A stretch of 34,275 nt of DNA from an uncultured Pseudomonadales bacterium (lineage in GTDB: Bacteria; Pseudomonadota; Gammaproteobacteria; Pseudomonadales; Azotimanducaceae), in NCBI GenBank assembly GCA_938036875.1, contig CALHVX010000133.1, positions 1 to 34,275 on the forward strand, in the 5' to 3' direction. The notes under the pieces are model-generated. The model did no database searches. It was not told where the DNA came from and saw only the letters and a list, made by a program, of their open reading frames with translations. The position numbers and the translations under genes are program-made. Positions 13,907-21,868 of this stretch are shown here, one piece after another (the first letter of the stretch is position 1; each line of letters opens with the position of its first letter).

Positions 13907-15277
13907 ATGCTAAAAATTACTAAGGCAACCGTTGCCGACCTAACGGCAGTGAAGAACTTTTGGTACCGGGTTTACGTCGAAGAGATGGGCCGGCACATTG
14001 ACGATGCACTAACCAACCACGTCAACAAAGAACTAGACGACCCATTGCTAGAGTTGGGTAGCGTACTAATAGCACGTGATGATCAAGGCACGCTGGTCGG
14101 AACCGTGGTGAACACCTTGGTCGGCGACCGGAATCTTGGCAAATACACACAGCTATACGGGTTGGACAAACTAACCCAAGAAGAACGCGCTGGCGCTTCC
14201 ATTACCACCAAGCTAATGGTGCAAGAGTCGTTGCGGAATGGTCGCTTACCTGTTGATCTAGTGAAGGCGGCTTACCAAGAGTTATTGGACCAAGGCATTG
14301 TCGATAACTTCATCGATTGCAACGATCACCTCGTCGAGTTCTTCACCCGCTTTGGTTATCGCAACCACCTTGGTCGGATCGATCACGATGACTACGGCTC
14401 CGTGAACTCACTGCGGTTGACGATCAACGACGGCGCAAACTTAAAAGCAACCAAATCACCCTTCTATCGCAACTTCATTGCGCACCAAATACGAGTCTCA
14501 TTGCCAAGCCAAGAGATTGCGCTAGCGCAAAATGAAGAGAAAGTTGCACACAGCGCCGATAACCTGCGCGCACACGAAGTGCTGCAAGCCACATTCGACA
14601 GCACGATCGATGAGTTCAACAACTGTGTTGGCATGCAGCGCTTGTGGAGAGATGAGCTAAACAAAACCCACTACGCCGGTTTGATGCGCGAGATCTTCCA
14701 TCATTCACGCGAAAACCCGCAGCTACAAGCCTTGGCCACGGTATTTTTCCGCGGCCCGCAACGCGGCATGGTTAAGCCTTTCTTGCGGCACGCCATCTCG
14801 GAAGTGGGCCACGATCAGTTAGCGCTAAGCGATGCAGCCGCTGTTGGTATGGACGTCTCTGCAGTACCCACCCAGCGCCCACTACCGGCGACCACGGCTC
14901 TGATCGCGTTTCCTTTCTATCAAATCAACAATCAGAACGCGCTTGGCTACTTAGGCTATTTGTATTTTCTAGAATCCATGCCAACCAGCTTTGGCGCGCA
15001 ATACCAAGGCGCCTTTAACCGCATGGGCGTCACCGAAGAAGCGATGACGTTTTTGTGTGATCACACCACCATCGATGTGGGCCACACTCAAGCTATGCAG
15101 GGTTACATCAGCGCCTTGGTGAAAACCCCCGCCGACTTAGCAGAAGCCCAATACGCCATGCGTGTTACCGGTGAGCTTTACGGCAAGATGTTAACCGCGG
15201 CCTTTGCTAGCGCTGACGAGACCGCCATCGGCACCCAAAGTAACTTTGGTGTGAACACCAACGAGGCGGCTGCCTAA
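13907..15277 (+). CDS. FeeM/GNAT-like N-acyltransferase fused to haem-oxygenase-like di-iron oxidase
   Basis: A 456-residue two-domain protein. Residues about 1-175 resemble N-acyl amino acid synthases of the FeeM/LuxI-like GNAT group: FWYRVYVEEMG, GTLVGTVVNT, and FIDCNDHLVEFFTRFGYR near the end; these transfer fatty acyl chains to amines. Residues about 186-440 resemble iron-containing redox enzymes of the haem-oxygenase-like fold. They show Glu262/His265 (REIFHH), Glu299/His302 (EVGHDQ) and H386-x3-D390-x2-H393 (DHTTIDVGHT), matching the HxxxDxxH di-iron motif of CADD/SznF-type oxidases. The start at 13907 follows AAGG at the right distance. The desaturase begins two bases after the stop, so both act together, probably to make a modified N-acyl compound. 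Substrate and product are unknown. Confidence 0.82.
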   Translation: MLKITKATVADLTAVKNFWYRVYVEEMGRHIDDALTNHVNKELDDPLLELGSVLIARDDQGTLVGTVVNTLVGDRNLGKYTQLYGLDKLTQEERAGASITTKLMVQESLRNGRLPVDLVKAAYQELLDQGIVDNFIDCNDHLVEFFTRFGYRNHLGRIDHDDYGSVNSLRLTINDGANLKATKSPFYRNFIAHQIRVSLPSQEIALAQNEEKVAHSADNLRAHEVLQATFDSTIDEFNNCVGMQRLWRDELNKTHYAGLMREIFHHSRENPQLQALATVFFRGPQRGMVKPFLRHAISEVGHDQLALSDAAAVGMDVSAVPTQRPLPATTALIAFPFYQINNQNALGYLGYLYFLESMPTSFGAQYQGAFNRMGVTEEAMTFLCDHTTIDVGHTQAMQGYISALVKTPADLAEAQYAMRVTGELYGKMLTAAFASADETAIGTQSNFGVNTNEAAA

Positions 15278-15278
15278 T

Positions 15279-16313
15279 ATGTCGAGCATGCATCCTTCAC
15301 GTCACGACCTGAGCTCGTATGAGTTCAGGCAACAACGCCGGGCCTTACAAGGCCCGGATACAGCGGGCTTTGTACGCGCCATGCTGTTCGACTACAGCTG
15401 TATTGCCGTTGCCATTGCAGCGGTCATTATTGGCTCAACCCTACTCACTGGGTTCTCATTTGCTGGCCTGTTAGTAACGGCCTGGATCATCATTGCTAGT
15501 CGCCAACATGCGCTGCTGGTGCTGATGCATGACGCGACCCATTTTTTGGCAAGCCACGATCATCAGTTCAACGATTGGCTGGGCGAGCTGTTTACCGCAG
15601 CACCGATGCTTGTATCGCTACAAACCTATCGCAAAGATCACCTAGCGCATCATCAACATACCAATACCAATGAGGACCCGGACTGGGTACGCAAACTGGG
15701 CCAGCCCGAAGAAGCCGCCTCTTGGCAGTTTCCGGTGCAGCAGAACATGGTGATGTTCTTGGCAAAAACTTGGGCTAGGTCGGTGTTGTATCTGCTACGT
15801 TCGTTCCGTCATCTGTCCGGCGCGGGCAACGCAACCACCAAGCGCATTAGCCCTGCGGCTGCAACCCTCAAACGTTGGCGCCAGGGTTTGTACCTAAGCA
15901 TTGCAGTGCTGCTCACCCTAACCGGTGGTTGGGGATGGTTTGCTCTGCTTTGGGTGGCTCCGATCCTGCTGGTGCTACCAATGATCATGCGCCTACGCAG
16001 CATCGCAGAGCACTTTGCACTGCCATATCACAACGAGTTCAATGGCACCCGCACCATCAAAGCAAATTGGTTGGAACGCTTTCTCTTTGCACCGCACAAC
16101 GTGGGGCATCACTTGGACCACCATCTGGTCGCATCAGTGAGCTTTACCGCGCTGCCAAAGCTGCACGCAACGCTACAAGCGGAACCGGCCTATCGCCAAC
16201 ATGCACATCTCAACGATGGCTTTGTCCTAGGCAAGAAGACTTTGCTTGCGGACCTGCGCACGCAAGCGGTGGGTAGCCCGATGCAACACCCGGTCGTAGT
16301 GTCGAGAACTTAG
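15279..16313 (+). CDS. Membrane fatty-acid desaturase
   Basis: Integral-membrane di-iron desaturase/hydroxylase of 344 residues. It has the three histidine boxes: HDATH (His84, His88), HLAHHQH (His121-127) and HNVGHHLDHH (His273-282). Hydrophobic segments lie at about 33-75 and 200-240. The family uses O2 and electrons to introduce double bonds or hydroxyls in acyl lipids. It starts two bases after the acyltransferase-oxidase gene and is almost certainly cotranscribed, so it probably modifies the acyl chain used or made by that enzyme. Its last 87 bases overlap the antisense end of the sigma factor gene. Confidence 0.88.
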   Translation: MSSMHPSRHDLSSYEFRQQRRALQGPDTAGFVRAMLFDYSCIAVAIAAVIIGSTLLTGFSFAGLLVTAWIIIASRQHALLVLMHDATHFLASHDHQFNDWLGELFTAAPMLVSLQTYRKDHLAHHQHTNTNEDPDWVRKLGQPEEAASWQFPVQQNMVMFLAKTWARSVLYLLRSFRHLSGAGNATTKRISPAAATLKRWRQGLYLSIAVLLTLTGGWGWFALLWVAPILLVLPMIMRLRSIAEHFALPYHNEFNGTRTIKANWLERFLFAPHNVGHHLDHHLVASVSFTALPKLHATLQAEPAYRQHAHLNDGFVLGKKTLLADLRTQAVGSPMQHPVVVSRT

Positions 16314-16757
16314 ATCTAAGGCTTCACAGATGCTGGCCTTGTCTTGCCCATAGGTCAGCAGACGCTCTAACAAAGCTCGGTCACGCCAAGCCGGCAAGCA
16401 GCCAACCAAGCCCAGCAGCCACTGTTGCTGGCTCTGGTCTGCAACCTCCTCCGCAATATCAGGCGCTTGCCGCACCTCCGGTGGGGTTGCCGTAGCAAAG
16501 GTCGCCCGGCGCTGCTCCTTGCGCAGCTGCCCGAGGTAAAGCTTGCGCACGATGCCAAAACAGTAGCCTTGCGGATTGCTCATTTGGACAAACGCATGGG
16601 GCCGCTCTAAGACCACCAGCGCCGCATCTTGGACAAGGTCTTCAGCCAGCATCACGTCACCCGATAGCCGCGCGAAGTGCTGCACTAAATCCGGAAGGCA
16701 AGCATCTAATATGTCGACTGAGGCCCTGACGGCCAAACTTAAACTTGTTGCACCCAT
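16227..16757 (-). CDS. Sigma-70 family (ECF-like) RNA polymerase sigma factor
   Basis: A 176-residue sigma factor with only regions 2 and 4. Region 2 is visible at about 28-80 (DVMLAEDLVQDAALVVLE ... NPQGYCFGIVRKLYLGQLRKEQRR) and region 4 at about 110-170 (LVGCLPAWRDRALLERLL ... ICEALDLSSRHYDRVLHRATHRLRAQV). Such factors direct RNA polymerase to a few dedicated promoters. It lies downstream of the response regulator on the same strand, 94 bases away. Its 3' end runs 87 bases into the convergent desaturase gene. No anti-sigma factor is visible next to it; the two-component system upstream could control it. Targets may include the mini-gene and the acyltransferase operon (inference). Confidence 0.8.
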   Translation of the reverse strand: MGATSLSLAVRASVDILDACLPDLVQHFARLSGDVMLAEDLVQDAALVVLERPHAFVQMSNPQGYCFGIVRKLYLGQLRKEQRRATFATATPPEVRQAPDIAEEVADQSQQQWLLGLVGCLPAWRDRALLERLLTYGQDKASICEALDLSSRHYDRVLHRATHRLRAQVRKQSLLA

Positions 16758-16808
16758 ACTGCGGTGATGTCACTTGTGTTGCGCGTAAGAGGTCGGAGTA
16801 TGGGGCTT

Positions 16809-16867
16809 CGACAACTATCTTCCCTGTACGATTTGTGACTATTTATGAATTTTATGAATAGTTGTCG
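16809..16867. repeat. 10-bp inverted repeat between response regulator and sigma factor
   Basis: CGACAACTAT (16809-16818) and ATAGTTGTCG (16858-16867), perfect, separated by 39 bases; the second arm lies in the last codons of the response regulator gene. The spacer holds a TATGAAT pair (16844-16850 and 16853-16859). It could fold in the mRNA between the two genes or be a looped operator. Confidence 0.45.
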
Positions 16868-17565
16868 GACGATTTGGCCGGGGACCAGCAATAGCCGTTG
16901 CCACGGGCGGTTCGGATCGCGTTAAAGCCGGGGTCAATGGTTCGAAACTTGGCCCGAATGGCCTTTATGTGGGCAACCACGGTGTTCGGCTCAACCTGCA
17001 CGTTGGCTGCCTGCATCAGCCGCTTATGGCTCAGGACCTCACCTGCATGGCTAACCAACGCCTTCAACATCCAGTACTGAGTCAGGCTTAGGTCCAGCGA
17101 GGTATCCCGCCAGTAAGCCACCAACACCGAATCGTTTAGCGTTAAGGAGTCAAATCGCAGCACCGTATCTGAGGGCACTTCCGCCAGCGCATCCAAACGC
17201 CGAAACAGTGCATGAATGCGAATGACCACGTAGTCGATGCTGTTGTCTTTGGTGATGTAGTCATCGGCCCCTAGCCGCAAACCGGATATTTTGTCTGTCT
17301 CACTCTTTAGCGACGTGAGAAAAATGATCGGCAAGCTTTGGGAGCGATGGCGCAACCAGGAGCACAAGGCGTAACCACCATCGCGGCGGTCCAACAATTG
17401 GATATCTAGCAGCGCGAGGTCCGGCAAGGACCCGGTAAAGGCTTCACGTGCACTAACCTCAGAATCGTAGCCTCTGACTTCAAACCCCTCGCTCAGCAGC
17501 ACGTCGGTGTAGTTGGCACGGATAACTTGGTCGTCTTCGACCAGTGCGATAGTACGTTGGCTCAT
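16852..17565 (-). CDS. Response regulator, OmpR/PhoB type
   Basis: A 237-residue two-component regulator. The receiver has the acidic pair Asp11/Asp12, phospho-acceptor Asp54 (LALLDIQ), the Thr in IIFLTS and the Lys in DDYITKD; the C-terminal part (about 140-230) is a winged helix of OmpR type. The N-terminal wording (IALVEDDQVIRANYTD, GLRLGADDYITKD) is close to the regulators described from proteobacterial dedicated sortase systems, but no sortase lies in this window. It starts 7 bases after the histidine kinase stop and forms one unit with it. OmpR-type regulators bind short direct repeats, and such repeats occur before the mini-gene at 11537. Confidence 0.92.
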   Translation of the reverse strand: MSQRTIALVEDDQVIRANYTDVLLSEGFEVRGYDSEVSAREAFTGSLPDLALLDIQLLDRRDGGYALCSWLRHRSQSLPIIFLTSLKSETDKISGLRLGADDYITKDNSIDYVVIRIHALFRRLDALAEVPSDTVLRFDSLTLNDSVLVAYWRDTSLDLSLTQYWMLKALVSHAGEVLSHKRLMQAANVQVEPNTVVAHIKAIRAKFRTIDPGFNAIRTARGNGYCWSPAKSSDNYS

Positions 17566-17572
17566 AATCTAC

Positions 17573-18922
17573 TCAGGGTTCCAAGCTTGTTTGGTCAACA
17601 AGCAACTGCGGTGAGGCTAAGGGTAACAATGCCACAAATTCTGCGCCCGGCAAATCGTCCAGAGCAACGGGCTGTGCGCTGATGCTGCCACCCAACGCCT
17701 CAGCAATACGGGCTGCCACATACAGCCCCAAGCCGTGACGTTGGGTTTCATGGGGCAACGCGCCGGTCACCCATAACCCAAACAAAGTCTCGGTATCTTC
17801 GGGTAGCGGATCGCCGTAATTGGTTACACTCAGCTTGGCTTGACCTGCATCGCTAGCGGTCGCTAAACGGATGGTAATGGGTGCTTGCGAGGATGAATGG
17901 CGTACGGCGTTGGACATTAGGCTGTCGAGCATTTGCACTACGCGATAAGGCTGCCCCTCAGCAACAAGGCCCGGCTCAACCGCACCAACAATTTGATACT
18001 TTGCATAGGTATCCGTGTAGTTAAGCAGACAGTCTTCCACCAACGCCGACAGCGCAAAGGGCTCCGACTCTTCCGCGCGCAAAGCAGAATCAATGGAGCT
18101 TGCTTCGCTGGTTATATCCAACAAGTTTTGCATACGCTCTATGCTGGTAGCAGCACGGCGAGAATACTCTTCCGAGCGATCAGGGAAACGTTGTGCCAAC
18201 TGCACTGAGGTGCGAATACCCGCTAACTCGTTGCTTAGTTCGTGCCGCAAAAAACGCGCTAAGTTTTCGTACCAACTGCTGCGCTCCATCAACGCACGTT
18301 GCTGACGCTCCGCCGATTCTGCGAGCTCACGTTCATTGAGATAGAGCTCGCGCTCCTGAAACTCCTGGCGCGCACTCGCCACCAGCAACATGGCATGGGT
18401 TGCCACCAAACCACCAATGGCACTGGCAATGTGAAAGCCAGGGCCGTCCATACCAGAAATACCAACAATACCGGCAGCCAATTGGAGCAAACCGCCGACC
18501 ACGGCAAGCTTCAACGGCATTCGAAACAGCACGTAGTAAAACAGCGCCATCTCAGACAGGAAAGGATAGAAGAACGACAGCCCATCGGTATTCATACCCG
18601 GCGCTAGCGCGGAGAAAAACAGCGTGGGTGCAATCACACCAAGCGCTGCACCGGGGAACAACCAGCGTTTGAAACCGGACCAAAAAGACAGCGCAAGCAG
18701 GGCTACGCACAGCGGCATCAGCACAAAGAAGCGAAATACAACAATCTTTGCGGCATCCGCCTCGCTGAAATACAGGGTATCCAACAAACCAAAGAGGCTG
18801 GCCATAACAATGGCCAACAACAAACCCGTGCGCACCTGCCAAAGCGAGTTAACGTACCAGTGATGGCGAAAGCCCGCCTCACCGGTGGCGTCTGCAAAGC
18901 CTTTGCTAGACTCGATGCTCAC
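17573..18922 (-). CDS. Membrane sensor histidine kinase
   Basis: A 449-residue kinase, partner of the regulator that follows 7 bases later. The N-terminal 190 residues are mostly membrane helices (about six) with very short loops, so it probably senses something within or near the membrane rather than with a periplasmic domain. A short Glu/Arg-rich linker (about 195-218) leads to the H-box FLRHELSNELAG (His227). The ATPase domain shows the N-box SLMSNAVRHS, the region GDPLPEDTETLFGLWV and the glycine box HGLGLYVA. The start is GTG at 18922. The 143-residue gene just upstream may be cotranscribed. Confidence 0.9.
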   Translation of the reverse strand: MSIESSKGFADATGEAGFRHHWYVNSLWQVRTGLLLAIVMASLFGLLDTLYFSEADAAKIVVFRFFVLMPLCVALLALSFWSGFKRWLFPGAALGVIAPTLFFSALAPGMNTDGLSFFYPFLSEMALFYYVLFRMPLKLAVVGGLLQLAAGIVGISGMDGPGFHIASAIGGLVATHAMLLVASARQEFQERELYLNERELAESAERQQRALMERSSWYENLARFLRHELSNELAGIRTSVQLAQRFPDRSEEYSRRAATSIERMQNLLDITSEASSIDSALRAEESEPFALSALVEDCLLNYTDTYAKYQIVGAVEPGLVAEGQPYRVVQMLDSLMSNAVRHSSSQAPITIRLATASDAGQAKLSVTNYGDPLPEDTETLFGLWVTGALPHETQRHGLGLYVAARIAEALGGSISAQPVALDDLPGAEFVALLPLASPQLLVDQTSLEP

Positions 18923-18948
18923 TCGTCAAACCCCGCTTCCCTTTACTG

Positions 18949-19380
18949 TTAGTGGCTAGCGTCGGCCGGATCGACCATTGGCTCTAAACGTAAGGGTAAC
19001 GAGCCCTCCCGCGAGCCGAACATGGCACTGATGACCTGCTCGCGCCAACCGTACTTCTTCAGCATCAAGTCGTTAATCAGCGTTGCCATCTCCGGTGCCG
19101 CCACCGCTCGGTAGGCACGGGCTTGTCCATCGCGGGTAACAACCACCTCAGCCTCGCCCCCTAAGCGGGTGGCCCATCCAGACTGAGCCTGACCAGAACG
19201 CAGCCAAGCCTGCCCTTGATGATCAACTATCCATAGTCGAGTTTCATGCAGATCGCCAGACACATCAGTGTAGCCAAGCACCACCACCTCACCGGATTCA
19301 GAGGCAACCGTTTGCAGCGCTACCGCCGCCACAATCAGCAAAACCAGTGCACCTAAGATAGTCTTTATTGCTCTCATCAA
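18949..19380 (-). CDS. Membrane-anchored small protein, possibly nitroreductase/PPOX-like fold
   Basis: A 143-residue protein with one N-terminal hydrophobic segment (ILGALVLLIVAAVAL) that acts as signal or anchor, so the rest is probably periplasmic. The soluble part (VVLGYTDVSGDLHETRLWIV ... QAWLRSGQAQSGWATRL ... VVVTRDGQARAYRAV) has the strand pattern of deazaflavin-nitroreductase or PPOX-like split barrels, but I see no decisive motif. It ends 26 bases before the histidine kinase start on the same strand, so it is probably in the same operon and might be an accessory sensor. The ATG at 19377 is an equally possible start. Confidence 0.6.
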   Translation of the reverse strand: MMRAIKTILGALVLLIVAAVALQTVASESGEVVVLGYTDVSGDLHETRLWIVDHQGQAWLRSGQAQSGWATRLGGEAEVVVTRDGQARAYRAVAAPEMATLINDLMLKKYGWREQVISAMFGSREGSLPLRLEPMVDPADASH

Positions 19381-19466
19381 ACTCGCCTCAACAAGCCAAC
19401 TGCTCTAGGCGCTAGGCTAACAGTAGCTTGGTCGGTTTGAGAGTTTTTTTACGTCCAGAAACTAGG

Positions 19467-19476
19467 CAGATATCTG
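19467..19476. repeat. 10-bp palindrome CAGATATCTG
   Basis: A perfect palindrome in the 181-base gap between the divergent genes at 18949-19380 and 19562. It could be an operator of a dimeric regulator; there is no further support. Confidence 0.3.
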
Positions 19477-19484
19477 GCCTCCAT

Positions 19485-19520
19485 AGCCCGAAATACCCTT
19501 AAAGTTGCAGGTTTCGGGCT
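19485..19520 (+). promoter_or_regulatory. 9-bp inverted repeat upstream of the MmcQ-like gene
   Basis: AGCCCGAAA (19485-19493) and TTTCGGGCT (19512-19520), perfect, with an 18-base loop, about 40 bases before the ATG at 19562. A possible 5' UTR hairpin or operator. Confidence 0.4.
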
Positions 19521-19561
19521 CTGCTGGCATCTTGGATACCCCATCGCGCAGGGCGAGTTGT

Positions 19562-20401
19562 ATGGCCGCAAAGTCAAAAAGTCCAAGCAAACCCAAGAAA
19601 ACCGCTCGGCCCTTGGAGCAAGTAGTGCGGGAGGTCTGTCTAGGCCTGCCTGAAGCAGAAGAAAAGTTGTCACACGGCACACCCGACTTCCATGTACGTG
19701 GCAAAACCTTTGCCACCTATGCGGTCAACCACCATGGAGATGGGCGGGTAGCCTTATGGCTCAACGCGCCCGATGGTGCCCAGCAACTCTACAGCGAGCG
19801 CGACCCAAGCTATTACTTTGTGCCACCCTATGTCGGCCCCCGCGGATGGCTAGGCGTTGAGCTAAACCAGGGCCTTGGGTGGGACCGCATCGCGCAGCAG
19901 GTGGTTGCTGCTTACAACAAAGTAGCCCCCAAAAGCTTACGCCAAGATCCGGATGTTCTGGGTAAGGTAAAGCCACCCAGCCGCTTGCCCACGGCTGCTG
20001 AGATCGACCCAATGCAAGGCCGACGGGAAAAGTCCGTGTTGGCAAAATTTCGTAAGCTCATTGCAAAGTATCCAGAAACCAAGCCCGACACCCAATTTGG
20101 GCAACCCATTTGGCGGGCTGGTAAAAAAACCTTCGCCAACTTCTACCATCATGGATCTGAGCAACATCTCTCTAAAACAAGCAGAGGTCGCTTATACTTT
20201 TCCGCTTGGGTAGGCGTCGAACAGCAAGCCATGCTGACCTTCGATAAGCGTTACCATATACCGGCTTACACCGGCCACAACGGTTGGATAGCATTGGACA
20301 TAGAAGACGAGCTCAATTGGTCAGAGATCGAATCGCTGACCGACCAAAGCTATCGGCACTTCGCATTGAAACGCATGTTAAAGGCACTGGATGACAGCTA
20401 A
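19562..20401 (+). CDS. Tandem MmcQ/YjbR-domain protein
   Basis: A 279-residue protein made of two MmcQ/YjbR-like domains. The first (about 20-125) contains HGTPDFHVRGKTFATY and GPRGWLGVELNQGLGWDRI; the second (about 165-270) repeats the pattern with FGQPIWRAGKKTFANFY and GHNGWIALDIEDELNWSEI. The usual family protein has one domain of about 120 residues. Members have a CyaY-like, DNA-binding-type fold but no proven role. Upstream in-frame starts exist (to 19505), but ATG at 19562 has AGGGCGAG nearby and begins with a Lys-rich tail (AAKSKSPSKPKKTA). It overlaps the thioesterase gene by 11 bases. Confidence 0.8.
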   Translation: MAAKSKSPSKPKKTARPLEQVVREVCLGLPEAEEKLSHGTPDFHVRGKTFATYAVNHHGDGRVALWLNAPDGAQQLYSERDPSYYFVPPYVGPRGWLGVELNQGLGWDRIAQQVVAAYNKVAPKSLRQDPDVLGKVKPPSRLPTAAEIDPMQGRREKSVLAKFRKLIAKYPETKPDTQFGQPIWRAGKKTFANFYHHGSEQHLSKTSRGRLYFSAWVGVEQQAMLTFDKRYHIPAYTGHNGWIALDIEDELNWSEIESLTDQSYRHFALKRMLKALDDS

Positions 20402-20864
20402 AGATTTCACCCCAACGGTTGAGCTGGCGGAGCAACTCTGGGATAGACCCGACCCTTACATCATCCAACTAACCGTACAACCAAAACACATCGATGCCTT
20501 GGGCCACACCAACAACGTGCACTACCTGTCTTGGTTACAACACTGTGCTTGGCAACACTCCACCGCGCGCGGTTTTGATGAGCAGCAGATGGTTGCCCTA
20601 GATCGAGCCATGGTGGTTCGCGAAACCAACATGCAGTACCTTGCAGCTACCTTTGTTGATGACACATTGCTTATCGGCGATTGGATCACCAGTACAGATC
20701 GCCGATTGCGTGCCACCCGTGAATTTCAAATCCTACGAGCCCCTTGCGGCACTTGCATCATGCGCGCGCGTGTTGATTACATCTGCATGCGCATTAGCAC
20801 CGGGCGACCTACCCGGATGCCACCGGAATATATTGCCGCCTATGCTGACGACGTCCGCAGTTAA
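20391..20864 (+). CDS. Acyl-CoA thioesterase, hotdog fold (4HBT-like)
   Basis: A 157-residue hotdog-fold thioesterase. The N-terminal motif HIDALGHTNNVHYLSWLQ is the classic 4HBT pattern (Asp near the active site, then GHxNNxxY), and the central strands (TNMQYLAATFVDDTLLIGDW, LRATREFQIL) fit. It would hydrolyse an acyl-CoA or similar thioester in the cytosol. Its start lies inside the MmcQ-like gene (11-base overlap), and its stop shares bases with the next ATG (TAATG), so all are translationally coupled. Confidence 0.85.
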   Translation: MTAKDFTPTVELAEQLWDRPDPYIIQLTVQPKHIDALGHTNNVHYLSWLQHCAWQHSTARGFDEQQMVALDRAMVVRETNMQYLAATFVDDTLLIGDWITSTDRRLRATREFQILRAPCGTCIMRARVDYICMRISTGRPTRMPPEYIAAYADDVRS

Positions 20865-21868
20865 TGCAGTTTAATCCCGCGTCTTACTTGCGCTCAGCGC
20901 ATCTACAAACCGTACTTGCCGGTCGTATCGTCAGGGCCAGCCAAATGACATCCGCAGCCTTTGAAGCGGCCGCTAGCATTGAAACCTTAACCAGTCGAGA
21001 CGGCGTGCAGCTGCAAGCGCTCGTCAACAAGCAGATGGATCACCCGGGCGCGCCTCTCGTCATTTTGCTGCACGGCTGGCTGGGCGACGCCACCTCAACC
21101 TATGTACGACGCTGCGCTGCTGAGCTCTACAACCAAGGGTTTAGCATCGCGCGGTTGCAGCTAAGAGATCATGGGCAGACCGCACACCTAAACGAAGCGC
21201 TGTTTCACTCCGCGCGGCTCACCGAAGTGCTTGATGCCTGCAACGCGCTTGGGGAGCGTTTTGTTGATCCGTCTAGCGATACAAACGGGGCCAACACAGG
21301 CGCCATCATTGGTTTTTCGCTCGGTGGCAACTTTACCTTACGTCTGGCAGGCACCAACCAGCTCAACCCACATTTTGAACGCTGCATCGCTATCTGCCCG
21401 GCGGTTAATCCAACCACCGCAGCGGTTGCTATCGACAACGGTTGGTTTGGCTACCGCTGGTACTTTGTACGCCGCTGGCAAAAGGCGTTAACCGCAAAGG
21501 CCGTCGCCTTCCCGGCGCTGTATAACTTTGAAGACGCACGTAAACTATCTACGGTAGCGGCGCTAACGGATTACTTTGTGGCAGAGCACACCGAGTTTGA
21601 TTCAGCGCCCGAGTACTACAGCCACTACGCCGTAACGCCCGGGATGCTCAGCAACACCCAACACGCCGTGACCATCTTGGCCGCCGCAGATGATCCGGTC
21701 ATTCCTATCGCGGACATACGCAACCTAGCCAACACCTGCCAACAAGCAAAAACACTGGAATATATAGAAACCGCCAATGGGGGACACTGCGGCTTCATCA
21801 ACGACTTCAGCGGCCGCTCGCCAGTTGCCAGCTGGTTGAGCGCCAAACTAAAAGGCAGCACCCAATAG
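20864..21868 (+). CDS. yheT: YheT-family alpha/beta hydrolase
   Basis: A 334-residue alpha/beta hydrolase. The start SYLRSAHLQTVLAG, the oxyanion region LHGWLGDATSTYV, the nucleophile elbow GFSLGGN, the acid in ADDPVIPIAD and the base in NGGHCGFI follow the YheT/ABHD1-3 pattern. Eukaryotic relatives act on lipid esters, and bacterial members are probable carboxylesterases of unknown substrate. The first base of its ATG is the last base of the thioesterase stop. The LLM gene starts directly after its stop. Confidence 0.85.
   Translation: MQFNPASYLRSAHLQTVLAGRIVRASQMTSAAFEAAASIETLTSRDGVQLQALVNKQMDHPGAPLVILLHGWLGDATSTYVRRCAAELYNQGFSIARLQLRDHGQTAHLNEALFHSARLTEVLDACNALGERFVDPSSDTNGANTGAIIGFSLGGNFTLRLAGTNQLNPHFERCIAICPAVNPTTAAVAIDNGWFGYRWYFVRRWQKALTAKAVAFPALYNFEDARKLSTVAALTDYFVAEHTEFDSAPEYYSHYAVTPGMLSNTQHAVTILAAADDPVIPIADIRNLANTCQQAKTLEYIETANGGHCGFINDFSGRSPVASWLSAKLKGSTQ

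Noticed and set aside
16935-16950. GGTTCGAA-like string suggesting a tRNA T-arm
   Set aside because: It lies inside the response regulator coding sequence and no acceptor or anticodon stem surrounds it.
16852-18922. A full proteobacterial dedicated sortase system
   Set aside because: Only the regulator looks similar; there is no sortase, no sortase target and the kinase is of a different, shorter type.
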